Both the position numbers and the translations under genes were made by a program. From Dehalococcoidales bacterium (lineage in GTDB: Bacteria > Chloroflexota > Dehalococcoidia > Dehalococcoidales > RBG-16-60-22), in assembly GCA_028706655.1 (NCBI GenBank), contig JAQTVW010000003.1, positions 1 through 40,662 on the forward strand: a stretch of 40,662 nt of DNA. The letters are read 5' to 3'. Of the stretch, positions 16,758-24,915 are shown one piece after another; position 1 is the first letter of the stretch; each line of letters begins with the position of its first letter. The notes beneath the pieces are model-generated. The model did not search any database. It was not told the DNA's origin and worked only from the letters and a program-made list of their open reading frames with translations.

Positions 16758-17324
16758 TTATTTTGGCTGCAGATTGAGGCGCTTTACCAATACTTTATCG
16801 ATGCCCTTGTGCAGGTCGTCCAGCGTGCCATCGTTGGGCAGGGAATAATCGGCGAGCTTCGCGGCGTCGCTGAGGTGAAAGAGCTTCTCTTCGGCGGCTT
16901 CCTGCTTCTGGAATTGCGCATAATCGAGCGGGTCGCGGGCTTCGCCGCGGCTGCGCATCCGGAGATAACGCTGGTGCGGGTCGGTGACGTAGACATTCAC
17001 CAGTATAAAATCTTTGCCGAAGATTTCTTTCAGGGCGTTGATGTCTTCCACCGCGCGGATGCCGCTAATGCCGGCGACCTGCCAGCCGTTCTTTTTGATT
17101 TCTTCCGCCACGAGCTTTACAAAACAGCCCTTGCCGTGTTTGGCGAAATAGCTTTCCGAGACTTCCCGCAGGTTTTCCCGGCTCAGTTCTTTGCCCTCGC
17201 GGGCGGCAATCGCGCGCACCATATCACCGGTGGCGAGAAACGGCACGCCGTATTTGTCCCGGAGGTACTTGAGCACCTCGTCTTTGCCGGAGCCGTTCTG
17301 TCCCACCGCGCCGATGATTTTCAT
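16758..17324 (-). CDS. UPF0200-like P-loop nucleoside/dephospho-CoA-kinase-like protein
   Basis: This 188-residue P-loop protein has the Walker A-like motif GQNGSGKD (8-15), with Asp where Ser or Thr is usual. ATGDMVRAIAAREG, VAGISGIRAVEDINAL and the lid-like MRSRGEARDPLDY follow. These match the UPF0200/adenylate-kinase-like family common in archaea and found in Chloroflexota; the phosphate acceptor is unknown. The gene ends four bases before the bidirectional terminator. No obvious Shine-Dalgarno site lies before the ATG. It is alone on this strand between the multicopper oxidase and the FecR-domain gene. Confidence 0.8.
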   Translation of the reverse strand: MKIIGAVGQNGSGKDEVLKYLRDKYGVPFLATGDMVRAIAAREGKELSRENLREVSESYFAKHGKGCFVKLVAEEIKKNGWQVAGISGIRAVEDINALKEIFGKDFILVNVYVTDPHQRYLRMRSRGEARDPLDYAQFQKQEAAEEKLFHLSDAAKLADYSLPNDGTLDDLHKGIDKVLVKRLNLQPK

Positions 17325-17468
17325 GCCGGATTGATTTTAGCGCAATAAGATAGCTTGAGGCAAATATGAGATGGAGTTTGGTGGAGATGGGGTTAAAATA
17401 GGTAGACATTTCCACTTGAGTTCAGTTTGAAAGTTGATGCCTGCTCCAAACGCTAAGGGTTCGTTCTT

Positions 17469-18641
17469 TTATTTTTTCCTACCCGAGCGAGTGAAAGCAA
17501 CAATAACCAGTATAAGCACAATTGCCCCGCCACCTATGGCTACCGGTAAAATCGGGAAGGAAGCAAAAGCCCCGGCAGACGTACCGGCTTTTCGGGCAGG
17601 AGTGGCACTTTCTGCCTTTGCGCGTACAGCATCCCATGCTGCAGCCTCGGCGGCAACGTCAAACTGCGCTATTGCTCCGAAGCCGTAGCGGTTGGCGGTA
17701 ATTGTCTGCCCGCCTGAAAGCATGGCGACAGCCTTATAAGTTTTTTCAGTGACCTGTACGGCACCCTCGATAACTTTCACGGCGGAAGTACCGTCCGCGG
17801 TTTCCTCAATTACGATGGTCGTGCCTTTAATGCCGCATATACCCTGGTTCATCTCGATATCCATGGTGCCATCGGTTACCGTTTTTTTCAAATTAGCCCA
17901 GACGTTACCTTTGAAGGTCTTGACGCTTTTGGCATCCGGCTTTTCGGCGACGATAACCTCGGACTCCGGCTTGAGAACAAAGGTGGACATATCTCCGAAT
18001 GAAAGGACGCATGTACTGTCAATACCTGTTTTAATTCGTGTCCCCGGCGGAAGTTCCGAAGACAGGTCAGCGAAATCCCATTCCCTGGCTCCGGGCAGGA
18101 GAACCTCTACCTGCCCGTTGATTCCGGAGAATTTCGGGCGATAGGCATCGGGTTTCGCAGTTGGCTGTGTCGAAGCCGGTGCCGTGGCAGCGGGGGAAAC
18201 CGTCGTTTGAGCCGCAGGAGCCGGCGAGGGTTCGGTTTTTGTATAGGTAATTTTAAGCTCCAGGCTGCCGCCCGTGTAATGCACGGCGATACTATCCAGC
18301 CAGCCTTTAATCTGGAACTTCTGCGAGATATGGGTGGGATATGGCTCCACATCGCCGACCTTCATGGCATTCACCATAAGGTAGTCATTGTAGTAGTAGT
18401 TGTTAGAAGCATCTTTGTCTGTGTATATGAGACCTACATAAGCTAGTGTTAAATCGCCTGGGCGGATGTATGCCTTTTGGTCTTGTGGTGCAGTGTGTCC
18501 TATCCAGATATGGGTATTATCAGTGGATTTGTTGACGAGAGTGACGCCCTTTTGAACTGTGCCGGAAGCTGCCTGGACGGGGTTTACTATGAGTATTATG
18601 AGCAATAATGAACACAGAAATCCCGTAATAAACTTATTCAT
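17469..18641 (-). CDS. FecR-domain membrane-anchored surface protein
   Basis: This 390-residue exported protein has a Sec signal peptide (cleavage likely after VQA, about residue 24) and an N-terminal beta-rich domain of unknown kind (about 25-135, many Tyr and Asn). A Pro/Ala/Thr linker (137-165) leads to a FecR domain (about 172-290, with PPGTRIKTGIDSTCVLSF and GICGIKGTTIVIEE). A single C-terminal membrane helix (about 364-385) ends in RSGRKK. FecR domains in this arrangement occur in surface or scaffold proteins rather than in iron signalling, since no sigma factor or TonB receptor is nearby. A TATAAT-type promoter lies about 95 bp upstream. Its neighbour, a sensor kinase, is transcribed the same way but 353 bp away. 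Confidence 0.8.
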   Translation of the reverse strand: MNKFITGFLCSLLLIILIVNPVQAASGTVQKGVTLVNKSTDNTHIWIGHTAPQDQKAYIRPGDLTLAYVGLIYTDKDASNNYYYNDYLMVNAMKVGDVEPYPTHISQKFQIKGWLDSIAVHYTGGSLELKITYTKTEPSPAPAAQTTVSPAATAPASTQPTAKPDAYRPKFSGINGQVEVLLPGAREWDFADLSSELPPGTRIKTGIDSTCVLSFGDMSTFVLKPESEVIVAEKPDAKSVKTFKGNVWANLKKTVTDGTMDIEMNQGICGIKGTTIVIEETADGTSAVKVIEGAVQVTEKTYKAVAMLSGGQTITANRYGFGAIAQFDVAAEAAAWDAVRAKAESATPARKAGTSAGAFASFPILPVAIGGGAIVLILVIVAFTRSGRKK

Positions 18642-18994
18642 TTGACTCCCCGTATAACAAACAAGGTGTTCTTAAAAACACAAAATACGAAAAGTAGGCT
18701 TTGAGAATAAGGACCTTCATGAGACAATTTTCTGCTATTATAAAGTATACTTAAGAATAAGTAAAATAAATCCGGCTGAGAACAGAGTAAAGTCGGCGAT
18801 ACAAATAAATCAAATCTGTATCCGCACCCTTTTATTCCGATTCTGAGAAATGGACACTACGATCCTGACGATGAGAAAGTTAGTAGATACTCCACCTGAA
18901 ACACTGAGCAATGCTCACAATGCTCAATACTCTGCTAAGACAGCACTTCGATAACTCGCATCGATTCACAATATTATGCTTACCGGAATAATAC
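18642..18994. other. AT-rich intergenic region between FecR-domain gene and sensor kinase
   Basis: No gene is seen in these 353 bp. A small inverted repeat GTGTT/AACAC lies near 18666-18681 in the FecR-gene leader. The minus-strand promoter described separately is the only other signal I can support. No terminator hairpin is evident after the kinase gene. Confidence 0.6.
18737..18765 (-). promoter_or_regulatory. Promoter candidate of the FecR-domain gene
   Basis: On the minus strand TTTACT (18765-18760), a 17-bp spacer and TATAAT (18742-18737) form a sigma70-like promoter. The -10 box is perfect and the -35 box matches four of six bases. The leader would be about 90 bases. Confidence 0.55.
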
Positions 18995-20764
18995 CTAAGA
19001 ATCATGCTTTATGGGTAAAGTAAACGAAAAAGTACTGCCTTTGCTTTTATCACTTTCAACCCATATCTGTCCGCCATGGAGCTGTATGAGCATTTTACTT
19101 ATCGCCAGTCCAAGCCCAATCCCGCCTACCCTTCTTTTATCATCTGCCAGGCGAGCATATGGACTGAACAGGAGTTTTTGATCCTCTTCACTTATACCGA
19201 ATCCTGTATCCTGAACCGAAACAACGACGGCGTCGTTGTTAATTGATGCTTTTAAGGTGATACTTTCACCATCCCCGCTATATTTGGAAGCGTTATCAAT
19301 CAGGTTAAAAATAATTTGCGATAATCGGTCTTCATCAGCATAAACTTCTGGAAGTAAATCCGGTACTTCAATACGTAGGGTTTGCTTACGCTTAGCAATT
19401 ACTGGGGTCATATTCTTATTAATCTGGTCAAGCAAATCTGCCAGATTTATCATATCTGGTCTGATATGGAGCATTCCCATTTCTCCCTTTGACAAATCCA
19501 GAAGATCACTGATGCGATTTTTAAGAACCAGGGAACTCCACTGGACATTATTGATTAATTCCGTCAGAATTCCATCCGCGGATTTATCCAATAACAACTC
19601 GCTCGACGCAATTATTGCAGTCAACGGAGTCATTAGTTCATGGACAATGGCCCGTGTAAAATCTGTTCTTTTCTTAATTTCATCTTCCAGGTCTTGCCGC
19701 AGAGCTTTTTCCCGCTCATATAAATCCTGTAAATTCTGTTGTACTAATTTACGTTCAGTGATATCATGCAAAATAACCAGCCATCCTAACTGCCGGTTAT
19801 TATTATCAAGCATCGGAGCTGTATCCAATTCATAGGAACGCTTCTCTCCAGAAAGATTGAAGGTTAATTCAACATCATCAGACGGGGGTTGCGACAACAG
19901 AGTTAAAACAGGAGACAATGGAGATAAATCGTCCGCCCTCTTTCCAATTATGTTCTGGTTTACTCCGAATATTCTAAGCGCTGCTGCATTTGCCTCCAGT
20001 AAACGGTGGTGCATATCAAGGGCCAACACTCCTTCACTGAGTCGCTCGATTATAAGTTTACGGGCAAAAGGCACCGCTGCAAGCAATTTAAAACGCATGA
20101 CGCCCAAAATAACGACTGCCCCGGAAATCGACAACATTACGGGCGTAAAGTCTTTGCCCGGCAACGACCCCAGGTTGAAAATAAAAATCACATTCCATAT
20201 CACCGGCAACCCGATTGCAACTATCAATGAAATGGCTTGCCCCATGTATAATGGAACGCCTACAAACAGTCTCCTCATCAGGATTACAGCCCCGGCAAAT
20301 ATAAGAATGTACGCATAGGCGTACGCTATCCAGAAAAGAGTCTCATAAGTCCTGGCTGTTACTATAAACGGGCCGGACGTAACCAGGTGCTCGCCGGACC
20401 ACATGAGATGATGCCAATTGTTACTCCAAACCAGCACAATGGAAATCAGCGGAATAATAATAAGAAGGCTGAGTCTCCATGTTACCCGTCGGATGCCGGT
20501 CGTGTAATGTACAGCGAAAATGAGCCAGGCTACCGGCACGCTCCATACGCCGATGTAGCCGATGCTGTTGAAAAACAGTTGCTGCTCAAGTGTTCGTGTA
20601 TTCGTCTCAATATGGAAACCCAGTATCCAGATAAACGTTGCACCAGCCAATGCAACCATCGCTGCCGCCCCGGGGACCTGGCGGCGCTTCCATGCCAGTA
20701 ACATTACGAATATGGAGACCAGCATGGATAATGCCATTGCCCACTGGTAAAAATAATAGTACAT
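18995..20764 (-). CDS. Sensor histidine kinase with 7TM-type N-terminus, PAS, HisKA and HATPase
   Basis: This 589-residue membrane kinase has about seven helices in residues 5-228, matching the 7TM histidine-kinase N-terminal module. A PAS domain (about 238-335, ending HDITERK), a coiled coil (337-365), HisKA with His375 in VHELMTPLTAI, and an HATPase domain follow. The HATPase shows N-box NLIDNASKYS (487-496), G1 DTGFGI and G2 GIGLGLAIS. It would autophosphorylate on His375 in response to a membrane or cytoplasmic ligand. No response regulator lies beside it, so it is an orphan kinase. An inverted repeat CTAAAC/GTTTAG lies just upstream of the start. Its GC content is lower than the neighbouring metabolic genes, and transfer is possible. 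Confidence 0.9.
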   Translation of the reverse strand: MYYYFYQWAMALSMLVSIFVMLLAWKRRQVPGAAAMVALAGATFIWILGFHIETNTRTLEQQLFFNSIGYIGVWSVPVAWLIFAVHYTTGIRRVTWRLSLLIIIPLISIVLVWSNNWHHLMWSGEHLVTSGPFIVTARTYETLFWIAYAYAYILIFAGAVILMRRLFVGVPLYMGQAISLIVAIGLPVIWNVIFIFNLGSLPGKDFTPVMLSISGAVVILGVMRFKLLAAVPFARKLIIERLSEGVLALDMHHRLLEANAAALRIFGVNQNIIGKRADDLSPLSPVLTLLSQPPSDDVELTFNLSGEKRSYELDTAPMLDNNNRQLGWLVILHDITERKLVQQNLQDLYEREKALRQDLEDEIKKRTDFTRAIVHELMTPLTAIIASSELLLDKSADGILTELINNVQWSSLVLKNRISDLLDLSKGEMGMLHIRPDMINLADLLDQINKNMTPVIAKRKQTLRIEVPDLLPEVYADEDRLSQIIFNLIDNASKYSGDGESITLKASINNDAVVVSVQDTGFGISEEDQKLLFSPYARLADDKRRVGGIGLGLAISKMLIQLHGGQIWVESDKSKGSTFSFTLPIKHDS

Positions 20765-20772
20765 TCTTGTTA

Positions 20773-20790
20773 CTAAACCTTACTGTTTAG
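20773..20790. promoter_or_regulatory. Inverted repeat upstream of the sensor kinase
   Basis: CTAAAC (20773-20778) and GTTTAG (20785-20790) are perfect inverted arms separated by six bases, 8 bp before the kinase start. It may be an operator or an RNA hairpin at the ribosome site. No clear -35/-10 pair is seen next to it. Confidence 0.3.
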
Positions 20791-21007
20791 CATAAACAAT
20801 TATTGCAACAATATATTCGCACTATGCAGCGTAATAATCAAGAAGGGGTGTACCTTAGAATAGTAAATATCCAATGCCGAATTTGTTATTACCATGCAGG
20901 AATAATGGGAATAGCTGAAATGATAGCTTATCAGATGCTTTACATCTGCCGCTGTTCCTGCGTCCCTAGTCGGATGCAATTTGTACGTCTTCATTTCAGC
21001 AGCTTAG
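20791..21007. other. Gene-free stretch upstream of the sensor kinase
   Basis: I see no credible gene here. A 79-codon plus-strand frame (20803-21042) has a Cys- and Arg-rich, low-likelihood translation without recognisable features. Together with the gene fragment that follows, the region from 20765 to 21300 looks like decayed sequence beside a tRNA gene. Confidence 0.5.
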
Positions 21008-21217
21008 CCGCGCAAGCCGTCCTGGAAGAACGCTCGAACTGAATGGATTGAACATTCAACAGGTGACTATTCAGAGGTTGATACGGACAAGCGCGTCATA
21101 TACCAAACCAGTACCGGCGGGGAACCATGGGGCAGATATCCACAATTTATCATCAGAGGCGGTAATGATCTTACATACGCAAAGAAGCTCATCGAATATG
21201 CACGAAGGTCTCTGTGA
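21008..21217 (+). pseudogene. Possible C-terminal remnant of an unknown gene
   Basis: An open frame without a plausible start codon runs from a stop at 21005-21007 to TGA at 21215-21217. Its last 58 residues look protein-like: EWIEHSTGDYSEVDTD, then YQTSTGGEPWGRYPQF, then NDLTYAKKLIEYARRSL with an amphipathic C-terminal helix. The absence of an ATG and of a ribosome site suggests a decayed gene whose 5' part was lost. I do not recognise the family. Its place next to tRNA-Ala is a common spot for integration and decay. Confidence 0.3.
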
Positions 21218-21300
21218 TGCGTAATTGAGAGTTCTCCCGAGGATAATGGGTCGGTGGTACTACCTGTTAATAACTTTGGTTGAATATTTGAAGCTAGAAG

Positions 21301-21373
21301 TGGACCTGAGGGGGTTCGAACCCCTTACCTCGCGGATGCAAACCGCGCGCTCTCCCAACTGAGCTACAGGCCC
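21301..21373 (-). tRNA. tRNA-Ala(UGC)
   Basis: The minus strand folds as a full cloverleaf: acceptor GGGCCTG/CAGGTCC (with one G-T pair), D arm GCTC/GAGC, anticodon stem CGCGG/CCGCG with loop TTTGCAT (anticodon TGC), and T arm AGGGG-TTCGAAC-CCCCT. The discriminator is A and CCA is not encoded. Confidence 0.95.
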
Positions 21374-21433
21374 AGGATACGCTCAAATTATAGCATAACT
21401 AATGCCGGTTTTGGTAACGTCGCCGCTGTCAGG

Positions 21434-22018
21434 CTAGAGCATGACGAAATGGCGCATGCGGCGCCGGAAGTAGTAGCCGGCAGCCAGCCCGAAGAGCAGA
21501 CCCCCGAGGTGCGCCTGCCACGCAACGTTGGGCAAGAACGAGACCAGCAAGAACCCGCCGATGACGGCAGCCCAGAGCGGTATCGGTATCGGCAGGGGGA
21601 AAATAAGCACTTTCAGTTGCGGAGTCAGCACCGCGAGCGCGCCACCCAGCGCAAAGATTGCCCCCGAAGCGCCCACCGCTACGGTGTAAGGAGCTCCCAG
21701 CCACAGGTAGAAAATGCTGCCCGCCAGTCCGCCCGCAAAATAGACAATCAGGAACTTTTTCTCGCCGATGAGCCGGGCGAGAAACGCGCCGAAGAAATAG
21801 AGAGTGAACATGTTGGTCAGCAGGTGCCACAATCCATCGTGCACGAAGATATTGGTCAGGATAGTCCACGGCTGCACCGGGAACAACAGCGGGGTCAGTC
21901 CCATATACCCGAAAATGAACCGCCGGGCGAAGAATGTGGCTATCAACACGATGAGGTTTATCGTGATGATTATCCATATCGATTCCGGGGTCGACCGCCG
22001 TTGGCCGTAGTTCATCAT
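21434..22018 (-). CDS. Rhomboid family intramembrane serine protease
   Basis: This 194-residue six-helix membrane protein has the rhomboid catalytic dyad Ser118 in GASGA and His170 in WQAHLGG. The family's HxxxN motif (His65, Asn69 in WHLLTNMF) and the L1 loop before it are also present. Rhomboids cut transmembrane substrates within the bilayer. The length is that of the minimal six-TM bacterial form without extra domains. The gene lies between two tRNA genes transcribed in opposite directions. No substrate can be named; in a genome with many surface lipoproteins and anchored proteins, a quality-control or shedding role is only a guess. The start is the first of two ATGs; either is possible. 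Confidence 0.93.
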   Translation of the reverse strand: MMNYGQRRSTPESIWIIITINLIVLIATFFARRFIFGYMGLTPLLFPVQPWTILTNIFVHDGLWHLLTNMFTLYFFGAFLARLIGEKKFLIVYFAGGLAGSIFYLWLGAPYTVAVGASGAIFALGGALAVLTPQLKVLIFPLPIPIPLWAAVIGGFLLVSFLPNVAWQAHLGGLLFGLAAGYYFRRRMRHFVML

Positions 22019-22173
22019 TTTGATTTATTGCCTCAGCTTCTTGGGGATACACCCTATTAGCATGATAGCAAGTGAGCGAACCAAAGAGCAAATTCACGGC
22101 TGTCACCTGTTAGTCTCAACGAGCTTGACTTCTCCTTTAATAACAGTAATAATTATTAGCGGTTCGTGTTTTT

Positions 22174-22248
22174 TCCCCGATAGCTCAATGGTAGAGCGGG
22201 CGGCTGTTAACCGCTAGGTTCTAGGTTCGAATCCTAGTCGGGGAGCCA
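22174..22248 (+). tRNA. tRNA-Asn(GUU)
   Basis: The cloverleaf has acceptor TCCCCGA/TCGGGGA, D arm GCTC/GAGC, anticodon stem GGCGG/CCGCT with loop CTGTTAA (anticodon GTT), and T arm CTAGG-TTCGAAT-CCTAG. The discriminator is G and CCA is encoded at 22246-22248. Confidence 0.95.
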
Positions 22249-22271
22249 GATATCTTCACCCACGTTCCCCC

Positions 22272-22301
22272 GTGCCAAAACTCCTCGTTTCTTGCTATAA
22301 T
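22272..22301 (+). promoter_or_regulatory. Promoter of the MBL gene giving a probable leaderless mRNA
   Basis: GTGCCA (22272-22277), an 18-bp spacer and TATAAT (22296-22301) end five bases before the ATG at 22307. The transcription start would fall at or next to the start codon, and no Shine-Dalgarno site fits. Leaderless translation is the simplest reading. Confidence 0.5.
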
Positions 22302-22306
22302 TCATT

Positions 22307-23095
22307 ATGCCTGTAAAAATTGAAGCGCCTCTCCCCAATTCCATTACCTTTCTCGGTACTGCCGGCGCCCGTTTCATGGTCACCAAGCAGCTGGCGGCTT
22401 CGGGCGGCTGGTGGCTTAATGCCGATGGCGCGCAGGTGCTTGTCGACCCCGGTCCGGGCAGCATTGTGCAGGCGACGAAAAGGAAGCTCAAGCCGGAAAA
22501 ACTCAGTGCCGTCATCCTTTCCCACCGCCACCTCGATCATTCCGGTGATACCAATATCATGGTGGAAGCTATGACCGAGGGCGGCTTCAACCGGCACGGG
22601 CGGCTGTTCGCTCCCGCCGATGCCCTGGGGGACGAGCCTGTGATTTACTCCTACCTGCGGAGCTATCTCGATGGAGTTGAGACGCTGGGGGAAGGCAAGT
22701 CTTATTCCGTTGGTGGTATTTCTTTCAGTACGCCGCTGCGCCACATTCATCCGGTCGAGACTTACGGGTTTGTCTTTCGCGCCGCCGGGCACAGCTTTTC
22801 TTATATTGCGGATACCCGCTATTTTGATAAGCTGGTGCAGACCTATAACGGCGAGATGCTCATCATCAATACCCTGCTTATGGAGCCGCGCGAGACGGTC
22901 GACCACCTTGCCGTCGGCGATACGGAGCGCATCATCCGTGAGCTCAAGCCTAAGGTCGCCATTCTGACCCACTTCGGCACGCGGGTCTGGCAGGCGCACC
23001 CCTGGGAAATCGCGGAAAAACTTTCGCAATCGACCGGCGTCAGAGTCATTGCCGCGCGCGATGGCATGAAGTTTGTCTTATCTGAGCTGGACTGA
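22307..23095 (+). CDS. Metallo-beta-lactamase fold hydrolase (RNase Z/PhnP-like)
   Basis: This 262-residue protein has the metallo-beta-lactamase signature SHRHLDHSGD (His73, His75, Asp77, His78), a following His in LRHIHP, Asp in YIADTRYFD and a C-terminal ILTHFGTRVW. It binds two metal ions, usually Zn2+, and is likely a phosphodiesterase or hydrolase of RNase Z/PhnP type; the substrate is not evident. The N-terminal SITFLGTAGARF strand is part of the fold, so the ATG at 22307 must be close to the real start even though no ribosome site precedes it. It is followed after 2 bp by a zincin gene, suggesting translational coupling. Confidence 0.87.
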   Translation: MPVKIEAPLPNSITFLGTAGARFMVTKQLAASGGWWLNADGAQVLVDPGPGSIVQATKRKLKPEKLSAVILSHRHLDHSGDTNIMVEAMTEGGFNRHGRLFAPADALGDEPVIYSYLRSYLDGVETLGEGKSYSVGGISFSTPLRHIHPVETYGFVFRAAGHSFSYIADTRYFDKLVQTYNGEMLIINTLLMEPRETVDHLAVGDTERIIRELKPKVAILTHFGTRVWQAHPWEIAEKLSQSTGVRVIAARDGMKFVLSELD

Positions 23096-23097
23096 TT

Positions 23098-23475
23098 ATG
23101 GAACGCGCCAGATTTGAACAACTGGTCGTCCAGGCGGTAGAGGCGCTCCCTGATGAGTTTGCGGAGCGGCTGGACAACATCGATGTGGTGGTGGCGGAAA
23201 AACCCAGTGCGCGACAGCTTCGTTATGAACGGATGCCTCGCGGCGAAACGCTGCTCGGTCTGTATGAGGGCGTGCCGCTCACGGAACGGAGCAGCCAGTA
23301 CGGACTGGTCCTGCCGGATAAAATCACCATCTTCCAGCTTCCGATTGAGCAGTACTGCCGCAGCGATTCTGAAATTGTGCGGGAAATAGGCAAGGTGGTG
23401 CGGCATGAAATCGCCCACCACTTCGGCATCAGCGATGAGCGGCTGGATGAACTGGAAGGCAGAGAAGAAGGGTAA
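23098..23475 (+). CDS. Zincin-like metallopeptidase (PF06262 type)
   Basis: This 125-residue protein carries the zinc-binding motif HEIAHHFGISD (His103, Glu104, His107, Asp113), of the form HExxHxxGxxD. This is typical of the small 'metallopeptidase family' (DUF1025/Zincin_1) found in many Gram-positive bacteria, actinobacteria and Chloroflexota. The length is normal for the family. It would be cytoplasmic, as no signal is seen. Its start is 2 bp after the MBL stop, so both are translated from one message. The biological substrate is not known for the family. Confidence 0.88.
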   Translation: MERARFEQLVVQAVEALPDEFAERLDNIDVVVAEKPSARQLRYERMPRGETLLGLYEGVPLTERSSQYGLVLPDKITIFQLPIEQYCRSDSEIVREIGKVVRHEIAHHFGISDERLDELEGREEG

Positions 23476-23505
23476 GCTTCTCCCTTTGAAAAATGGAGAG
23501 GGATT

Positions 23506-24873
23506 TTAGCTAAGTTTCTTTACCATGTATTCGCCTGTAGATTTATAGCCGGACTCGCGGTAGTATTCTTTAGCGCCCACGCCGCTCAGCACGAATATCT
23601 GCGTACTGCCGGACCCGGCGGCAATCCGTTCCGCTTCCGCAAGCAGCGCCTTGCCCAGTCCCTTGTGCTGTGCCGCCCCGGTTTTCTGCTCGCTCAAAGG
23701 CACTTCAGTACCGAAGACGTGTAGTTCCCGGATGACGGCGCATTTCCCGCCGGACATCTGCACTAAGGGAACATCCTGCAGGCGCAGCCGCAGCAAGCCG
23801 AACAGGGTTTCCTTTTCATCCTCGAAAGAGAGGAAGATTTCCCTGCCGCCGGAGGCTTCATATTCCATGCTGACCAGGCGCGGTTCTCCCGCTTGATAGC
23901 CGCGGCTCAGACGGTGCCCGTACTCCCGGCAGCGGATGCACCGGCACTCCGTCCCGTCCTGCTGCATGCGTTCCTTCACCGATACGCGTATCGAGTCCTT
24001 GCAGCCGGCGACAATGAATTTGGAGGGGATATCGCGCAGAACGCGGGCGATGCGCACATATTTCGGCACGGTAGCCTTGATGCGGGCGATCAGCCCTATC
24101 ATATCGGTATTATCGTAAGGCTGGTATTTACCCTCGCGCCACCACCGTTCCAGTTCGGTGCCCTCGACGACGACCGTCGGGTAGAGCTTCAGCCCGTCGG
24201 GGCGGAAACTCTCATCGGTAAATAGTCTCTGGAACAGCTCAAAATCACGTTCGGGAGTCAGTCCGGGCAGCCCCGGCATCCAGTGATAATAGACCTTGAA
24301 GCCGTGCTCTTTAAGTCGGCGGGTGGCGCCGGCGACATCGGCGATAGTGTGCCCGCGCCGCACCAGTTTATAAATGTCATCATCCAGTGTTTGCACGCCC
24401 AGCTCGACCCGCGTCGCACCGAACGCCAGCATCCGCTTGATTTCAGGCTCGCCGCACCAGTCGGGTCGCGTTTCGATGCACAGTCCGGTGCAGCGGTGCT
24501 GTGCCGTCTCGTTGTATTTTTTCGCTTCGTCCAGCGTGGGAGAATCGGTTCCGTTCAAGCCGTCGTAGCAGTCCTTGATGAACTGCCACTGGTAGTCTGC
24601 CGGGTAAGCCAGAAAAGTGCCGCCCATGACGATAAGCTCGATTTTATCGGTGGGATGCCCCATCTCGGTCAGTATCCGCAGGCGCGTCTGTACCTGCTTT
24701 TTGGCGTCATAATCGCACTGGCGGGCGCGCAGCACCGCCGGCGACTCCGGAGTGTAGCTCTGCGGCGTGACCGTAAAGGTGGGGCAGTAGAGGCACTTGC
24801 CCGGGCAGGGGAGGGGTGCGGTCATCACCGCTACGGGCGTCACGCCGGAGATTGTCCTGGCAAACTTTTTCAT
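23506..24873 (-). CDS. elp3: Elp3: tRNA wobble-uridine carboxymethylation enzyme (radical SAM + GNAT)
   Basis: This 455-residue enzyme has a radical SAM domain with the cluster motif CPGKCLYC (Cys23, Cys27, Cys30) and a C-terminal GNAT acetyltransferase domain with QHKGLGKALLAEAERI for acetyl-CoA. Between them lies a Cys-rich zinc site (CRCIRCREYG with a preceding Cys). Elp3 adds the carboxymethyl group to U34 of tRNAs (cm5U). Dehalococcoides Elp3 is the structurally studied bacterial example, and this protein has the same single-chain form and length. It is divergent from a Trm9-like methyltransferase with 42 bp between the starts, which fits a joint pathway to mcm5U. Confidence 0.96.
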   Translation of the reverse strand: MKKFARTISGVTPVAVMTAPLPCPGKCLYCPTFTVTPQSYTPESPAVLRARQCDYDAKKQVQTRLRILTEMGHPTDKIELIVMGGTFLAYPADYQWQFIKDCYDGLNGTDSPTLDEAKKYNETAQHRCTGLCIETRPDWCGEPEIKRMLAFGATRVELGVQTLDDDIYKLVRRGHTIADVAGATRRLKEHGFKVYYHWMPGLPGLTPERDFELFQRLFTDESFRPDGLKLYPTVVVEGTELERWWREGKYQPYDNTDMIGLIARIKATVPKYVRIARVLRDIPSKFIVAGCKDSIRVSVKERMQQDGTECRCIRCREYGHRLSRGYQAGEPRLVSMEYEASGGREIFLSFEDEKETLFGLLRLRLQDVPLVQMSGGKCAVIRELHVFGTEVPLSEQKTGAAQHKGLGKALLAEAERIAAGSGSTQIFVLSGVGAKEYYRESGYKSTGEYMVKKLS

Positions 24874-24915
24874 GTTATGCTTCTAGTGGATTTCAATTCC
24901 AGTTTAACAGAGATT

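Noticed and set aside
24283-24915. N-terminal extension of the Trm9-like methyltransferase
   Set aside because: The extension is antisense to elp3, lacks protein-like character, and methyltransferase homology begins at about 24916.
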